A DNA stretch of 64,000 nt from Curtobacterium sp. MCBD17_035 (GTDB lineage: Bacteria > Actinomycetota > Actinomycetes > Actinomycetales > Microbacteriaceae). Under the pieces are notes generated by a model that was not told the origin of the DNA, did no database searches, and saw nothing but the letters and a program-made list of their open reading frames with translations. The stretch lies in assembly GCF_003234815.2 (NCBI RefSeq), contig NZ_CP126279.1:992001-1056000 (forward strand), in the 5' to 3' direction. The translations under genes and the position numbers were made by a program. Below are positions 27,351 through 36,119 of this stretch, in pieces (the first letter of the stretch is position 1; each line of letters starts with the position of its first letter).

Positions 27351-28301
27351 TCAGAGAGAGGAGAGGACGCGGATCCGGTCGGCGAGCGCACGGCCGGACA
27401 CGTCGGCATCGGGCGCGATCGAGTCGAATTCGTGCGGAACGCCGGGGCGCAGGTGCAGCTCCACCGAAACACCGGCGCGGCTCAGGGCGGTCGCGTAGGC
27501 AGTGTCCTCGTCGCGGAAGACGTCGAGTTGACCGACTTCGATGTAGGCGGGCGGCAGCCCTGCATGGTCGTCGAGACGTGCGGGCGCAGCGGTCGCCGGG
27601 ACATCCGGGCCGCCGGCACGGTCACCGAGCAGCGCGGGCCAGGCGGTGCGGCTGTCGTCGTACGACCAGATCAGGAACGGTTCGATGTGCGGATCCGGGG
27701 TGGTCGTCCGGTCGTCGAGCATCGGCATCAGCAGGATCTGCTGTGCGATGGCCGGCCCGCGCCGGTCGCGGCTGAGGATCGACACCGCAGCCGCCAATCC
27801 ACCGCCGGCGCTGTCACCCATGACGCCGATCCGGTCGACGTCCACGCCGAGCTCGTCCGCGTGGGTGTGCAACCAGGTGAGCGCTGCGTAGCCGTCCTCC
27901 AGGGGGGTCGGGTAGGGGTGCTCGGGGGCGCGTCGGTACTCGACGGACAGCATCGACACCCCGCTGAGCGACGCGTACCGGGCGACGGGGCCGTCGAACT
28001 GCTCGATGTGCCCGAAGATGTAGCCCCCACCGTGGAAGAAGATCGCGGCGGGACCGGGCTCGGCACCCTCCTTCACGTACCAGCGCGCGGTGATGGTCGC
28101 GCCGTCCGCCGTCGGGATCGTCCGTTCGGTCACGGTGACGTCGGGCGAGGCCGGGACCGCGTCGCTGGCGGCTGCCAGGATCGGTTCCCACATCATCCGC
28201 CGTCCCTCGACGTCTCCGACGGCGGGCAGGGTCATCGACGCCATCGCTTGCCCCATCGGAGCCATTGCGATTGCGACTTCGGGATCCAACTCGAGTGCCA
28301 T
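27351..28301 (-). CDS. HSL-type alpha/beta hydrolase (esterase)
   Basis: A 316-residue carboxylesterase of the hormone-sensitive-lipase family. It has the HGGGY oxyanion motif (IFFHGGGYIFGHI), the nucleophile elbow GDSAGGG (VMGDSAGGGLAA), and the acid and His near the end (EVGQLDVFRDEDTAYATAL, GVPHEFDS). ATG 28301 has AGGAG 7 nt upstream. It is transcribed divergently from a MarR-type gene, with two matching operator-like palindromes between them (28329-28348 and 28367-28386), so it is probably the regulator's target. Confidence 0.92.
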   Translation of the reverse strand: MALELDPEVAIAMAPMGQAMASMTLPAVGDVEGRRMMWEPILAAASDAVPASPDVTVTERTIPTADGATITARWYVKEGAEPGPAAIFFHGGGYIFGHIEQFDGPVARYASLSGVSMLSVEYRRAPEHPYPTPLEDGYAALTWLHTHADELGVDVDRIGVMGDSAGGGLAAAVSILSRDRRGPAIAQQILLMPMLDDRTTTPDPHIEPFLIWSYDDSRTAWPALLGDRAGGPDVPATAAPARLDDHAGLPPAYIEVGQLDVFRDEDTAYATALSRAGVSVELHLRPGVPHEFDSIAPDADVSGRALADRIRVLSSL

Positions 28302-28328
28302 GAGCGCGCTCCTGTACTTTGCGAATCG

Positions 28329-28348
28329 TTTGCTTCGGATTCGAAGCG
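28329..28348. promoter_or_regulatory. Operator-like palindrome 1 (MarR)
   Basis: TTTGCTTCGGATTCGAAGCG: GCTTCG and CGAAGC arms 4 nt apart. It matches site 28367-28386 read on the other strand. Confidence 0.6.
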
Positions 28349-28366
28349 ATGCCAGAACGGTAGCAC

Positions 28367-28386
28367 TGCTTCGAAGCTGAAGCAAA
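28367..28386. promoter_or_regulatory. Operator-like palindrome 2 (MarR)
   Basis: TGCTTCGAAGCTGAAGCAAA, containing the perfect palindrome GCTTCGAAGC. It abuts the TAGGAT -10 box of the MarR gene, which fits autorepression. Confidence 0.6.
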
Positions 28387-28392
28387 TAGGAT
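28387..28392 (+). promoter_or_regulatory. -10 box for leaderless MarR gene
   Basis: TAGGAT, 6 nt before the ATG at 28399, next to operator 2. Confidence 0.55.
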
Positions 28393-28398
28393 CACGGC

Positions 28399-28845
28399 AT
28401 GGAGAACGCGCCCCTCGCATCGATCCGGCAACTCGACGCGTACTTCGCGCTGATCGAGGTGAGCAGCCTGCTGCGACACTCGATCGAGCAGCAGCTGCGC
28501 GACGCCGGGAAGCTCAGCTCCGTTCAGTTCCAACTGCTGGCGACGCTGGGCGACCGATCATCGGGGAGCGCTCGCATGACGGATCTGGCAGACGGCGTGG
28601 TCTCCAGCCGCAGTGGCCTCACCTACCAGGCGCCCGGTGCCGTGTTGGGGAAGGTGCGCGCACGTGCGCAAGAACCCGCCGCGATCCGCCAGCGCTCGCG
28701 GCACCCGCCCCGGTTCCTCTCGGACCGCGACAGCCGGGTGAGCGCGATCGGCGACGCTGACAGGGCCGTCCGAACGACTGCCGGCATGCCCGGGAACTCG
28801 GAGCCCCTCAGAACTCCTCGTGCGTCCGGGGGTCCTGCCCGCTGA
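28399..28845 (+). CDS. MarR-family regulator, C-terminal part degraded
   Basis: The first 74 or so residues are a good MarR N-terminus (LDAYFALIEVSSLLRHSIEQQLRD dimer helix, then the recognition helices with MTDLADGVVSSRSGLTYQA). After that, MarR proteins continue with a wing such as LEKAGLVTRxxxPxDxRS and a C-terminal dimer helix. Here the frame turns into an Arg/Pro/Ser-rich sequence with no such features in any of the three frames, so a deletion plus frameshift or a replacement is likely. The DNA-binding helix survives but the wing and C-terminal dimer helix do not. It is divergent from the esterase, with operator pairs between. Confidence 0.65.
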   Translation: MENAPLASIRQLDAYFALIEVSSLLRHSIEQQLRDAGKLSSVQFQLLATLGDRSSGSARMTDLADGVVSSRSGLTYQAPGAVLGKVRARAQEPAAIRQRSRHPPRFLSDRDSRVSAIGDADRAVRTTAGMPGNSEPLRTPRASGGPAR

Positions 28846-29686
28846 CCCGGCCGTCGGGGCGGGCGAGCCCGGACAGCGCAGCGACCTCGTCCTCGCTCAG
28901 CTGGATCGCGAAGACGTCGAGGTTCTCCGCCTGCCATGACGGGTCGGCCGCCCGGGGGAGCGGGATCACGCCGAGCGTGACCGACCAGGCGAGGACGATC
29001 TGCGCGGGGGAGACCGCGTGCGCCTCGGCGATGCGCCGTACCACCGGGTGCTCGAGCAGGTCGGTACCGCGGCCGAGCGGAGACCAACCCTCGGTGAGGA
29101 TCCCACGCCGGGCGTTCTCGGCCTGCAGGTCGAGCTGCGGGAAGTACGGATGCACCTCGATCTGGTTGACGGCCGGCGCCACCCCCGTCTCGTCGATCAG
29201 GCGGTCGAGGTGGTCCGGCAGGAAGTTGGACACGCCGATCATCCGGGTGAGCCCGCGCTCCCGCGCCTCGACGAGGGCGCGCCAGGCTTCCGTGTAGAGC
29301 CCGACCCGCGGGTTCGGCCAGTGGATGAGCACGAGGTCGAGGTGGTCGAGGCCACTGCGGAACAGGCTCTCCTCGACGTACTGCAGCGCGAGGTCGGCGC
29401 TGTGGGCACGCCCCGGCAGCTTCGTCGAGAAGACGACGTCATCGCGGGGCACCGGAGCGGTGCGGAGCGCGCGCCCGACCGTGCCCTCGTTGTCGTAGAT
29501 GAACGCAGTGTCGAGCAGGCGGTAACCCAGCCCGAGTGCGGAGGTGACGGCTGCGACGCCGTCGCTGCCCCGGGCCTCCAGGCTGCCGAGCCCGATCGCG
29601 GGGAACGCGAGACCGTCGGCGGTCCGGCGCTGCGGTGCCACCGCGGCCGGTTCCGGTCGGAACGCACGCTGCTCGTCGTCCTGCAT
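28808..29686 (-). CDS. Aldo/keto reductase
   Basis: A 292-residue NADPH-dependent aldo/keto reductase of the 2,5-diketo-D-gluconate reductase type. The TIM-barrel catalytic residues are visible: DTAFIYDNEGTVG (Asp and Tyr), VVFSTKLPG (Lys), LVLIHWPNP (His). GVSNFLPDHLDRL and NQIEVHPYFPQ follow as usual, and VIPLPRAADP carries the cofactor loop. ATG 29686 has AGGAG 6 nt upstream. It overlaps the last codons of the degraded MarR frame at its 3' end. The substrate is unknown. Confidence 0.92.
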   Translation of the reverse strand: MQDDEQRAFRPEPAAVAPQRRTADGLAFPAIGLGSLEARGSDGVAAVTSALGLGYRLLDTAFIYDNEGTVGRALRTAPVPRDDVVFSTKLPGRAHSADLALQYVEESLFRSGLDHLDLVLIHWPNPRVGLYTEAWRALVEARERGLTRMIGVSNFLPDHLDRLIDETGVAPAVNQIEVHPYFPQLDLQAENARRGILTEGWSPLGRGTDLLEHPVVRRIAEAHAVSPAQIVLAWSVTLGVIPLPRAADPSWQAENLDVFAIQLSEDEVAALSGLARPDGRVSGQDPRTHEEF

Positions 29687-29764
29687 GCCGCGCTCCTGCC
29701 CCTCGGCTGCGCGACGCGGTGTCGCCGCTTCGATCATCCAACCGCGTCGCGCGCTGCTCCGCGC

Positions 29765-29809
29765 CTGGACGCGACGGATGCGCTGGACGCGACGGATGCG
29801 CCGGACGCG
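29765..29809 (+). repeat. 18-bp tandem repeat
   Basis: Two exact 18-nt units (starting CTGGACGCGACGGATGCG) and half of a third, between two divergent genes. Confidence 0.8.
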
Positions 29810-29839
29810 GTGGCGGTGGCGGCCGTGGCCGATGCGACC

Positions 29840-30439
29840 ATGGGTGCCGTGACAGCGCGCGCTCCCCTCGGGTTCGTCGTCGGCCTCGCCGCGATCGTCA
29901 CGGGCGGGCTCGCCGTCGCGGAGGCCCTCACCTGGTTCGCATCGCGCGACCTGACCGCGGACGGTCCGGACGACGGCGCCGAACTCGTGGTGGTGCTCGG
30001 GTACCGGTCGAGTCCCCGCGGACGGACGAACGTGGTGCAGCGCTGGCGGACCGGGATCGCGCTCCGCAGTGTCTCCGACCACGGACGCCTCGTGTTCACA
30101 GGCGGCCCGACGCGGGGCGTGCGGTCGGAGGCCTCCGTGATGGCGGAGGACGCCGTGCGCCGGGGCTTCCCCGCCGATCGGGTGGTGCTCGAGGAGGAGT
30201 CGCGGACGACGTGGGAGAACGTCCGGAACACGGTGGACCTGCTGCGGACCGCGGACACGATCCGGTTCGCCTCGAACACGTTCCACGCGCGGCGAGCGCG
30301 CCGCTACCTGATCCGGCAGGCGCCCGAGCTCGCCGGTCGTCTGCGCCCGGCTCGTGACTTCGTCTGGGGGGAACGTCCGGTGCTCACGACGTTCCTGCTC
30401 GTGTACGAGCTGGTCAGGACCCGCCTGCGACCGTCTTGA
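29840..30439 (+). CDS. DUF218 (YdcF/SanA-type) membrane-anchored protein
   Basis: A 199-residue protein with an N-terminal hydrophobic segment (LGFVVGLAAIVTGGLAVAEALTW) and a DUF218 domain: AELVVVLGYRSSPRGRT, GRLVFTGGPTRGVRSEASVMAEDAVRRGFPADRVVLEEESRTTWENV is the family core. Relatives (YdcF, SanA, ElyC) act in envelope maintenance, possibly on lipid or peptidoglycan precursors. The start is uncertain: ATG 29840 or GTG 29849, neither with a clear Shine-Dalgarno. Confidence 0.85.
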   Translation: MGAVTARAPLGFVVGLAAIVTGGLAVAEALTWFASRDLTADGPDDGAELVVVLGYRSSPRGRTNVVQRWRTGIALRSVSDHGRLVFTGGPTRGVRSEASVMAEDAVRRGFPADRVVLEEESRTTWENVRNTVDLLRTADTIRFASNTFHARRARRYLIRQAPELAGRLRPARDFVWGERPVLTTFLLVYELVRTRLRPS

Positions 30440-30643
30440 CGGCGTGTCCGAACCTGAATGCATCTGCGAGTTCACTCAGGTCCAGGTGCCCCCCGAACGC
30501 GTGACGTACCCCGAAACGGCGCGGCGAGCTCCACAGGTCGCGTCACTCCGGGCTTCTGAACCTGGAGAAACGCCGTGCATCGGGGGGACGAAAAACCGTT
30601 ACCGTTCCCTCCGCTCACGACCTTTCAGGGAGGGGACGAGCCC

Positions 30644-31930
30644 ATGGAGATCAGGAACTCGAAGCAGGACACCAGCCACGGCTTCCAGCGGCGCGCATCA
30701 GGGCGCGCCGCGGAACCCGGGAGTCGCGTACGGACGCGCGGGATCGTGTCGGCCCTCACCACGGCCGTCATCGCATCGATCGCGCTGACCGGATGCGCGA
30801 CGAACACCAGTGCGCCGACGCCGGCCAGTGGCGCCGGCCGATCGGTGACATCCCACACCGCACCCGGCGCGATCCGGACCGGAACGGCCTCCACGGGCAC
30901 CGTCCGGGCGGCCATCGACGTCGCGCGTTCCACGACGGCGGGCACGCCCTCGCCGAACGTGGTCACGACGGCCGCAGTGTCGACTGCCGAGCACGGCAAG
31001 GGCGTCTCGCCCGGCGGCGTGTACGAGAGCACCATCAACCGCATGTCCGCGAGCGGAGCGCTGTCGGTGTTCACCGACATGCGGTCCGTGGGCGTGCAGT
31101 GGGTGCGGCTCGACTACAACTACGCCGGGTCGGTCAGCGCCCACGGCGGCGCCAGCGACCAGACCATCCAGCAGGCTCGCAAGGCCGGACTCGACGTCAC
31201 CGTGGTCCTCGGGGACGGCACGACGACCATGCCCGAGTCGGCCGGGTTCACGGCGAAGAACGGCTGGCTGACGTCGTCGGTCAAGCGTCTGGCGTCGATG
31301 GGCGTGCACCACTTCGAGGTCGGCAACGAGGTCAACCTCGGCGCCCAGTGGGGTGGGAAGGCGAACCCGACCGCGTACGTGGGGCTCCTCAAGACCGTCC
31401 ACCCGATCATCCACGCGGCCGATCCGAGCGCCGTGGTTCTCATGGCGGGCATGGCGCCCTACGGCAAGCAGGCACCCGGGAGCGTCGCCCAGGGGAACAA
31501 CTACAACCCCATCGACTTCATCCGGCAGCTGTACAAGCAGGGCGGACACGGGTCCTTCGACGCCGTGAACCTGCACCCGTACACGTACCCGGCGATGCCG
31601 ACGGCCGCGGACGGCGGCTACAACATGCTGTCCGTCCTGCCGGACCTGCTGGCGCTCATGAAGCAGCAACAGGACGCCAGCATGCGGATCTGGTGGACCG
31701 AGAGCGGGATGCCCACCGGCCCGGACGGCGGATACCCGACGTACACGGTCGCGCAGCAGCAGCAGACGATCACGGGACTGTTCCAGGTCGCCGCGAAGTA
31801 CCCGCAGGTCGGCCCGGTCTTCCTGTACGACTGGCAGGACGGTGGGGTGGACGGCGACTTCGGGCTGTACACGTCGTCGCACCAGAAGAAGGCGTCCTAC
31901 GCGACCTTCGCCGCGGCCACCGCGAAGTAG
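30644..31930 (+). CDS. Secreted lipoprotein with GH-A clan glycosidase domain
   Basis: A 428-residue protein. A basic N-terminus leads to a hydrophobic stretch and a lipobox (IALTGC), then a Ser/Thr-rich spacer of about 90 residues, then a TIM-barrel glycosidase. The two catalytic Glu candidates are Glu229 in FEVGNEVNLG (acid/base, the NE motif of clan GH-A) and Glu353 in WWTESGMP (nucleophile). VQWVRLDYNY and NLHPYTYP also fit families such as GH39 or GH5. The substrate is unknown. A good GGGAGGGG site lies 8 nt before the ATG. A stem-loop follows the stop. Confidence 0.8.
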   Translation: MEIRNSKQDTSHGFQRRASGRAAEPGSRVRTRGIVSALTTAVIASIALTGCATNTSAPTPASGAGRSVTSHTAPGAIRTGTASTGTVRAAIDVARSTTAGTPSPNVVTTAAVSTAEHGKGVSPGGVYESTINRMSASGALSVFTDMRSVGVQWVRLDYNYAGSVSAHGGASDQTIQQARKAGLDVTVVLGDGTTTMPESAGFTAKNGWLTSSVKRLASMGVHHFEVGNEVNLGAQWGGKANPTAYVGLLKTVHPIIHAADPSAVVLMAGMAPYGKQAPGSVAQGNNYNPIDFIRQLYKQGGHGSFDAVNLHPYTYPAMPTAADGGYNMLSVLPDLLALMKQQQDASMRIWWTESGMPTGPDGGYPTYTVAQQQQTITGLFQVAAKYPQVGPVFLYDWQDGGVDGDFGLYTSSHQKKASYATFAAATAK

Positions 31931-31973
31931 CGGCACCAGCGCTGCGGCACCGGGCCCGCACCGCACTGCACCA

Positions 31974-32010
31974 CACCCGGGGGAGCGCCACGATCGCGTT
32001 CCCCCGGGTG
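31974..32010 (+). terminator. Hairpin after the glycosidase lipoprotein
   Basis: An 11-bp perfect stem (31974-31984 with 32000-32010) with a 15-nt loop, just before the ABC-F gene. Confidence 0.6.
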
Positions 32011-32023
32011 GGAGCATGAGCAG

Positions 32024-33688
32024 ATGACCGCCACGCTCGTCGCCAAGGACCTCGCCGGTGGGCACGCCGCTCGCACCCTCTTCGACTCGCTCGACCTGAC
32101 CGTCGCGCCCGGTGACGTCATCGGCGTCGTCGGCGTGAACGGGGCCGGCAAGTCGACGCTGCTCCGCCTGCTCGCCGGGGTCGACGAACCCCTGGCGGGG
32201 TCGGTCGCGCTGTCGCCGAAGGACGCGTTCGTCGGCTGGCTGCCGCAGGAGCACGAGCGCGTCGAGGGCGAGACGATCGGCGGGTACCTCGCGCGACGCA
32301 CCGGATGTGCGGCGGCGACCGCGGCGATGGACGATGCAGCCGCGGCGCTCGCCGAGCCCACCGCCGGTGACGCTGCTGGTGACGACTACGCGGTCGCGCT
32401 CGAACGGTGGCTCGCCTCCGGTGCGGCGGACCTCGACGAGCGCATCCCGGTCGTCCTCGCGGATCTCGGACTCGACGTCGACACGGGCCACGGCTCGCTC
32501 ACGGTCGACTCGGCGATGACGTCGCTGTCCGGAGGCCAGGCGGCACGGGTGGGCCTCGCGGCGCTCCTGCTGTCGCGGTTCGACGTGGTGCTGCTCGACG
32601 AGCCGACGAACGACCTCGACCTCGACGGCCTGGCCCGGCTCGAGGAGTTCGTCCGGGGCCTGCGCGGCGGTGTCGTCCTGGTGAGCCACGACCGGGAGTT
32701 CCTGGCGCGCTCGGTCACGGCCGTGCTCGAGCTCGACCTGGCCCAGTCGTCGCACCGGCTGTTCGGCGGCGGGTACGACGCGTACCTCGAGGAGCGCGCG
32801 CTCGCCCGGCAGCACAAGCGGGACGCCTACGAGGAGTACGCGGCGACGAAGGCAGACCTCGTGGCCCGCGCGCGCACGCAGCGCGAGTGGACGAGCCAGG
32901 GCGTGCGGAACGCCATGCGGAAGAGCCCCGACAACGACAAGCTCCGCCGGAAGGCGTCGGCGGAGTCGAGCGAGAAGCAGGGGCAGAAGGTCCGCCAGAT
33001 GGAGTCACGGATCGCCCGGCTCGACGAGGTCGAGGAGCCCCGCAAGGAGTGGCAGCTCGAGTTCACCATCGGCACGGCGCCGCGGTCGTCGTCGGTGGTC
33101 GCGACGCTGTCCGAGGCGACGTACGTGCAGGGCGACTTCACGCTCGGTCCGGTCTCGCTCCAGGTGGCCGCGCGCGACCGCATCGGGATCACGGGTCCGA
33201 ACGGCGCAGGCAAGTCCACGCTGTTGCGGGCACTCCTCGGCGGGCAGGAGCCGACCTCCGGCACGGCGTCCACCGGGTCGAACGTGGCCGTCGGTGAGAT
33301 CGACCAGGCGCGCAGGCGGTTCACGGGCGCCACGGCGCTCGCCGAGGTGTTCGAGGGGCTCGTGCCCGAGATGTCCACCGCCGAGGTGCGGACCCTCCTG
33401 GCCAAGTTCGGGTTGAAGGCCGACCACGTCGGTCGCGCCGCGGGGGAGTTGTCGCCGGGTGAGCGGACGCGCGCCGGTCTGGCGCTCCTCCAGGCCCGCG
33501 GGGTGAACGTGCTCGTGCTCGACGAGCCGACGAACCACCTGGACCTCCCCGCGATCGAGCAGCTCGAGCAGGCACTCGACGCCTACGACGGCACGCTGCT
33601 CCTGGTGACGCACGACCGCCTCATGCTCGAGACCGTGCGACTCGACCGCCGTTGGCACGTCGAGGAGGGCCGGGTCACGGAAGTCTGA
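32024..33688 (+). CDS. ABC-F family ATPase
   Basis: A 554-residue protein with two ABC domains and no membrane helices. Domain 1: GVNGAGKSTLLRLL, LSGGQAARVGLAALLL, LLDEPTNDLDLDGLARLEEF. The linker has many charged residues (about residues 235-345). Domain 2: GPNGAGKSTLLRALL, LSPGERTRAGLALLQARG, LDEPTNHLDLPAIEQLEQAL. ABC-F proteins bind the ribosome E site and help translation or protect against antibiotics; the subfamily cannot be settled from the sequence alone. ATG 32024 follows a hairpin, so it is probably transcribed on its own. Confidence 0.93.
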   Translation: MTATLVAKDLAGGHAARTLFDSLDLTVAPGDVIGVVGVNGAGKSTLLRLLAGVDEPLAGSVALSPKDAFVGWLPQEHERVEGETIGGYLARRTGCAAATAAMDDAAAALAEPTAGDAAGDDYAVALERWLASGAADLDERIPVVLADLGLDVDTGHGSLTVDSAMTSLSGGQAARVGLAALLLSRFDVVLLDEPTNDLDLDGLARLEEFVRGLRGGVVLVSHDREFLARSVTAVLELDLAQSSHRLFGGGYDAYLEERALARQHKRDAYEEYAATKADLVARARTQREWTSQGVRNAMRKSPDNDKLRRKASAESSEKQGQKVRQMESRIARLDEVEEPRKEWQLEFTIGTAPRSSSVVATLSEATYVQGDFTLGPVSLQVAARDRIGITGPNGAGKSTLLRALLGGQEPTSGTASTGSNVAVGEIDQARRRFTGATALAEVFEGLVPEMSTAEVRTLLAKFGLKADHVGRAAGELSPGERTRAGLALLQARGVNVLVLDEPTNHLDLPAIEQLEQALDAYDGTLLLVTHDRLMLETVRLDRRWHVEEGRVTEV

Positions 33689-33745
33689 CCAGCGGGCGTA
33701 CCGACGGGGACCGGTCGGGCTACCCTCGGCGCCGAGGAGGGCTCG

Positions 33746-35260
33746 ATGACGACCCATCACGATCGAGACCGACGGCGCGGGGTGCGCCTGCGCACGCTGG
33801 TCGTGCCCGTCGCCGTGCTGCTGCTCGCCGGGTGCACGGCCGGGAGGCCCTCCGTCGCGCCGACGACACCGCCTCCGTCCGCCGGAGCGCCTGCTGGTAC
33901 CGCGTCGACGAGATCGGACGGACCGTCCGCCCCGTCCGGACCGTCGACGGGGACGGGACCGTCCCGAGCCGCCACGTCCGACTCGTGGCCGAGCTACCAC
34001 GGCACCGCGACGCTGACGGGTGCGGTCCCCGCCGGGGCGCCTCTCGACCACGCGACGCGGAGGTGGTCGGTCGACCTCGGCGGCACCGTGCAGGGGCAGC
34101 CCGTCGCTGCGGACGGACGCATCGTCGCCGCCACCGAGCGGAACCGGGTCGTCGCCCTCGACCCCACGACCGGGCACGTGCTGTGGTCTCGGACGCTCGG
34201 CACACCGCTCACGCACGTCGCCGCCGTGGCGGGCTGTGGCGACATCGACCCACTCGGCATCACGAGCACGCCCGCGATCGACCCGGCGACGCGCATCGTG
34301 TACGTGGTCGCCGAGGTCGACGCCGGCCGGGGCGTCGTGCACCACGTGCTCTCGGGGCTCGACCTGGCCACGGGGCGGACGGTGCGGACCGAGGACGTCG
34401 ACCCGCCCCTCCCGGCCGGCGAATCGCCGGTGCACCTGCTCCAGCGGGTGTCCCTGGCCGTGGCGAACGGCCGCGTCTACGCCGGCTACGGCGGCAACGC
34501 GGGGGACTGCGGGCACTACCACGGCTGGGTCGTCGGGGTGCGCGAGAGCGGCGCGCCGGACCCGGTGTCGTTCGAGGTCGCCCCGGACGGCGAGGGCGGA
34601 GCGGTCTGGGAGTCGGGCGGCGGCATCGCGGTCGGTGCCGACGGGCACCTGTTCGTCACGACGGGCAACGCGAACCCCGATCCGCCGCAGGGCGGCCCCG
34701 ATCCCGAGCGGTACACCGAGAGCGTCGTGGAGCTGTCCCCGGACCTCCGGCCGCTCGCCGCGTTCAAGGACCGCGTCGCGGGCGGCGACGAGGACCTGTC
34801 GACGAGCAACCCCGTGCTGCTCCCGGGCGGGCTCGTGTTCGCCGTCGGGAAGACGGACACCGCGTTCGTGCTGCGGCAGGGAGACCTGTCGCAGGTGACC
34901 GCGATCCGCCACGTGTGCGGCAGCGACCCGGACGGCGCACCCGCGTTCGACCGCCGCACGGACCGCGTCTTCGTCCCCTGCCGAGGCGGCGGGATCCAGC
35001 GGGTCGACCTCGCGACGCGGACGCTCGGACCCCGACTGGCGGGTGCGAACAGCGGACCGACGCTGATCGGCAGGCACCTCTGGGCCGTCGAGTACCCGAC
35101 GGGGACCGTCTCGGAGTGGGACCCGCGGTCCGGGCGCCGACTGCAGACCCTCCACACGGGGACGGCGTTGCCGACGTTCGCGACGCCGACGTCGGTGGAC
35201 GGCCTCCTGCTCGTGCCCACGGTCCATGGTGTGACGGCGTTCGCCGGGCGGTCCTCGTAG
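33746..35260 (+). CDS. Beta-propeller (PQQ-like) lipoprotein
   Basis: A 504-residue protein with a lipoprotein signal (VVPVAVLLLAGC) and a Pro/Ser/Thr-rich spacer to about residue 85, followed by WD/PQQ-like repeats typical of a beta propeller: GRIVAATERNRVVALDPTTGHVLWSRTLG, VSLAVANGRVYAGYGG, GGGIAVGADGHLFVTTGNAN, GLVFAVGKTDTAFVLR, TPTSVDGLLLVPTVHGVTAF. Such proteins act as outer-surface scaffolds or dehydrogenase-like domains; the key PQQ ligands cannot be assigned here. A TACCCT box at 33721-33726 and a GAGGAGGG site precede the ATG. Confidence 0.8.
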   Translation: MTTHHDRDRRRGVRLRTLVVPVAVLLLAGCTAGRPSVAPTTPPPSAGAPAGTASTRSDGPSAPSGPSTGTGPSRAATSDSWPSYHGTATLTGAVPAGAPLDHATRRWSVDLGGTVQGQPVAADGRIVAATERNRVVALDPTTGHVLWSRTLGTPLTHVAAVAGCGDIDPLGITSTPAIDPATRIVYVVAEVDAGRGVVHHVLSGLDLATGRTVRTEDVDPPLPAGESPVHLLQRVSLAVANGRVYAGYGGNAGDCGHYHGWVVGVRESGAPDPVSFEVAPDGEGGAVWESGGGIAVGADGHLFVTTGNANPDPPQGGPDPERYTESVVELSPDLRPLAAFKDRVAGGDEDLSTSNPVLLPGGLVFAVGKTDTAFVLRQGDLSQVTAIRHVCGSDPDGAPAFDRRTDRVFVPCRGGGIQRVDLATRTLGPRLAGANSGPTLIGRHLWAVEYPTGTVSEWDPRSGRRLQTLHTGTALPTFATPTSVDGLLLVPTVHGVTAFAGRSS

Positions 35261-35281
35261 CACGCGGCGTCCCGGAGCGCT

Positions 35282-36070
35282 CTACGCCGCGGCGAACGTC
35301 CCCGGCGTCGTCCCGAGCACGCGACGGAACTGCCGCGTCATGTGGGGTTGGTCCGCGAACCCGGCCTCGGCGGCGGCGTCGACCGGGCGACGCCCCGCGA
35401 GCAGGAGTCGGCGCGCCAGGTCGACCCGCCGCGCCGACACGTACTGGTGCGGTGCGATCCGGAACGCCGCCGAGAACACGCGGGCGAGGTGTGCCGGGTG
35501 GACGTGCAGCGCGGCGGCCGCGTCGGCGATGGTGAGCTGCTCGGTCAGGTGCTCGTCGAGCATCGCGCGGAAGCGTCGGGCGAGGACCGGGTCGTCGCGG
35601 TCCGTGGCGTCCGCGCCGAACGCGTCGCGGAGCCGGGCGCCGAGGCGCAGGACGCCGAACTCGACGGCCAGGGCGGCCGTCGTCGGCGCGGCCTGCGCGA
35701 GCGCGGCGTGGATGCTGGCCACGCCCGCCGCGAGCGTCCCGTCCGTGAACGCCGGGTGGTGGACCGCGCCGCCGATCGTCCCCGCCGGCAGCCACTCCGG
35801 TTCGAGGTACAGCACCCGCTTGCGGTAGCGCTCGCCGCCGGTGGCGGTGCGCCCGGTGTGCGGGACGCCCGGCGGCAGGACCGTGAGCGTCCCGGGCTTC
35901 ACGTGGTGCCGTCGGCCGTCGAGTTCGTAGACGACGGCACCGTCGTCGACCGTCAGGAGGGTCCAGCTGTCGTGCGTGTGCGCCGGGTACGCGTGCTCGA
36001 GGTGCTCCGCGTGCAGCACCTCGCGCACCAGGGGCACGGCGGGCCGCCACGCGCGCACGGACTCGACCAT
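35282..36070 (-). CDS. AraC-family transcriptional regulator
   Basis: A 262-residue regulator. The N-terminal cupin-like ligand domain (HTHDSWTLLTVDDGAVVYELDGRRHHVKPGTLTVLPPGVPH) is followed by a C-terminal double HTH (LTIADAAAALHVHPAHLARVFSAAFRIAPHQYV, VDAAAEAGFADQPHMTRQFRRVLGTTPG). The gene is divergent from the DUF2000 gene with only 49 bases between, so it probably controls that gene and itself. ATG 36070 has TACGTT 6 nt upstream. Confidence 0.93.
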   Translation of the reverse strand: MVESVRAWRPAVPLVREVLHAEHLEHAYPAHTHDSWTLLTVDDGAVVYELDGRRHHVKPGTLTVLPPGVPHTGRTATGGERYRKRVLYLEPEWLPAGTIGGAVHHPAFTDGTLAAGVASIHAALAQAAPTTAALAVEFGVLRLGARLRDAFGADATDRDDPVLARRFRAMLDEHLTEQLTIADAAAALHVHPAHLARVFSAAFRIAPHQYVSARRVDLARRLLLAGRRPVDAAAEAGFADQPHMTRQFRRVLGTTPGTFAAA

Positions 36071-36076
36071 GCAAGG

Positions 36077-36082
36077 AACGTA
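36077..36082 (-). promoter_or_regulatory. -10 box for leaderless araC-type gene
   Basis: TACGTT on the minus strand, 6 nt before the ATG at 36070. Confidence 0.5.
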
Positions 36083-36119
36083 CAAGACGACCGGGTGTGC
36101 CCGGCGCGATCGTGGGGAC

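Noticed and set aside
30698..32815. Large minus-strand open frame
   Set aside because: Shadow of the glycosidase lipoprotein and ABC-F genes; no motifs.
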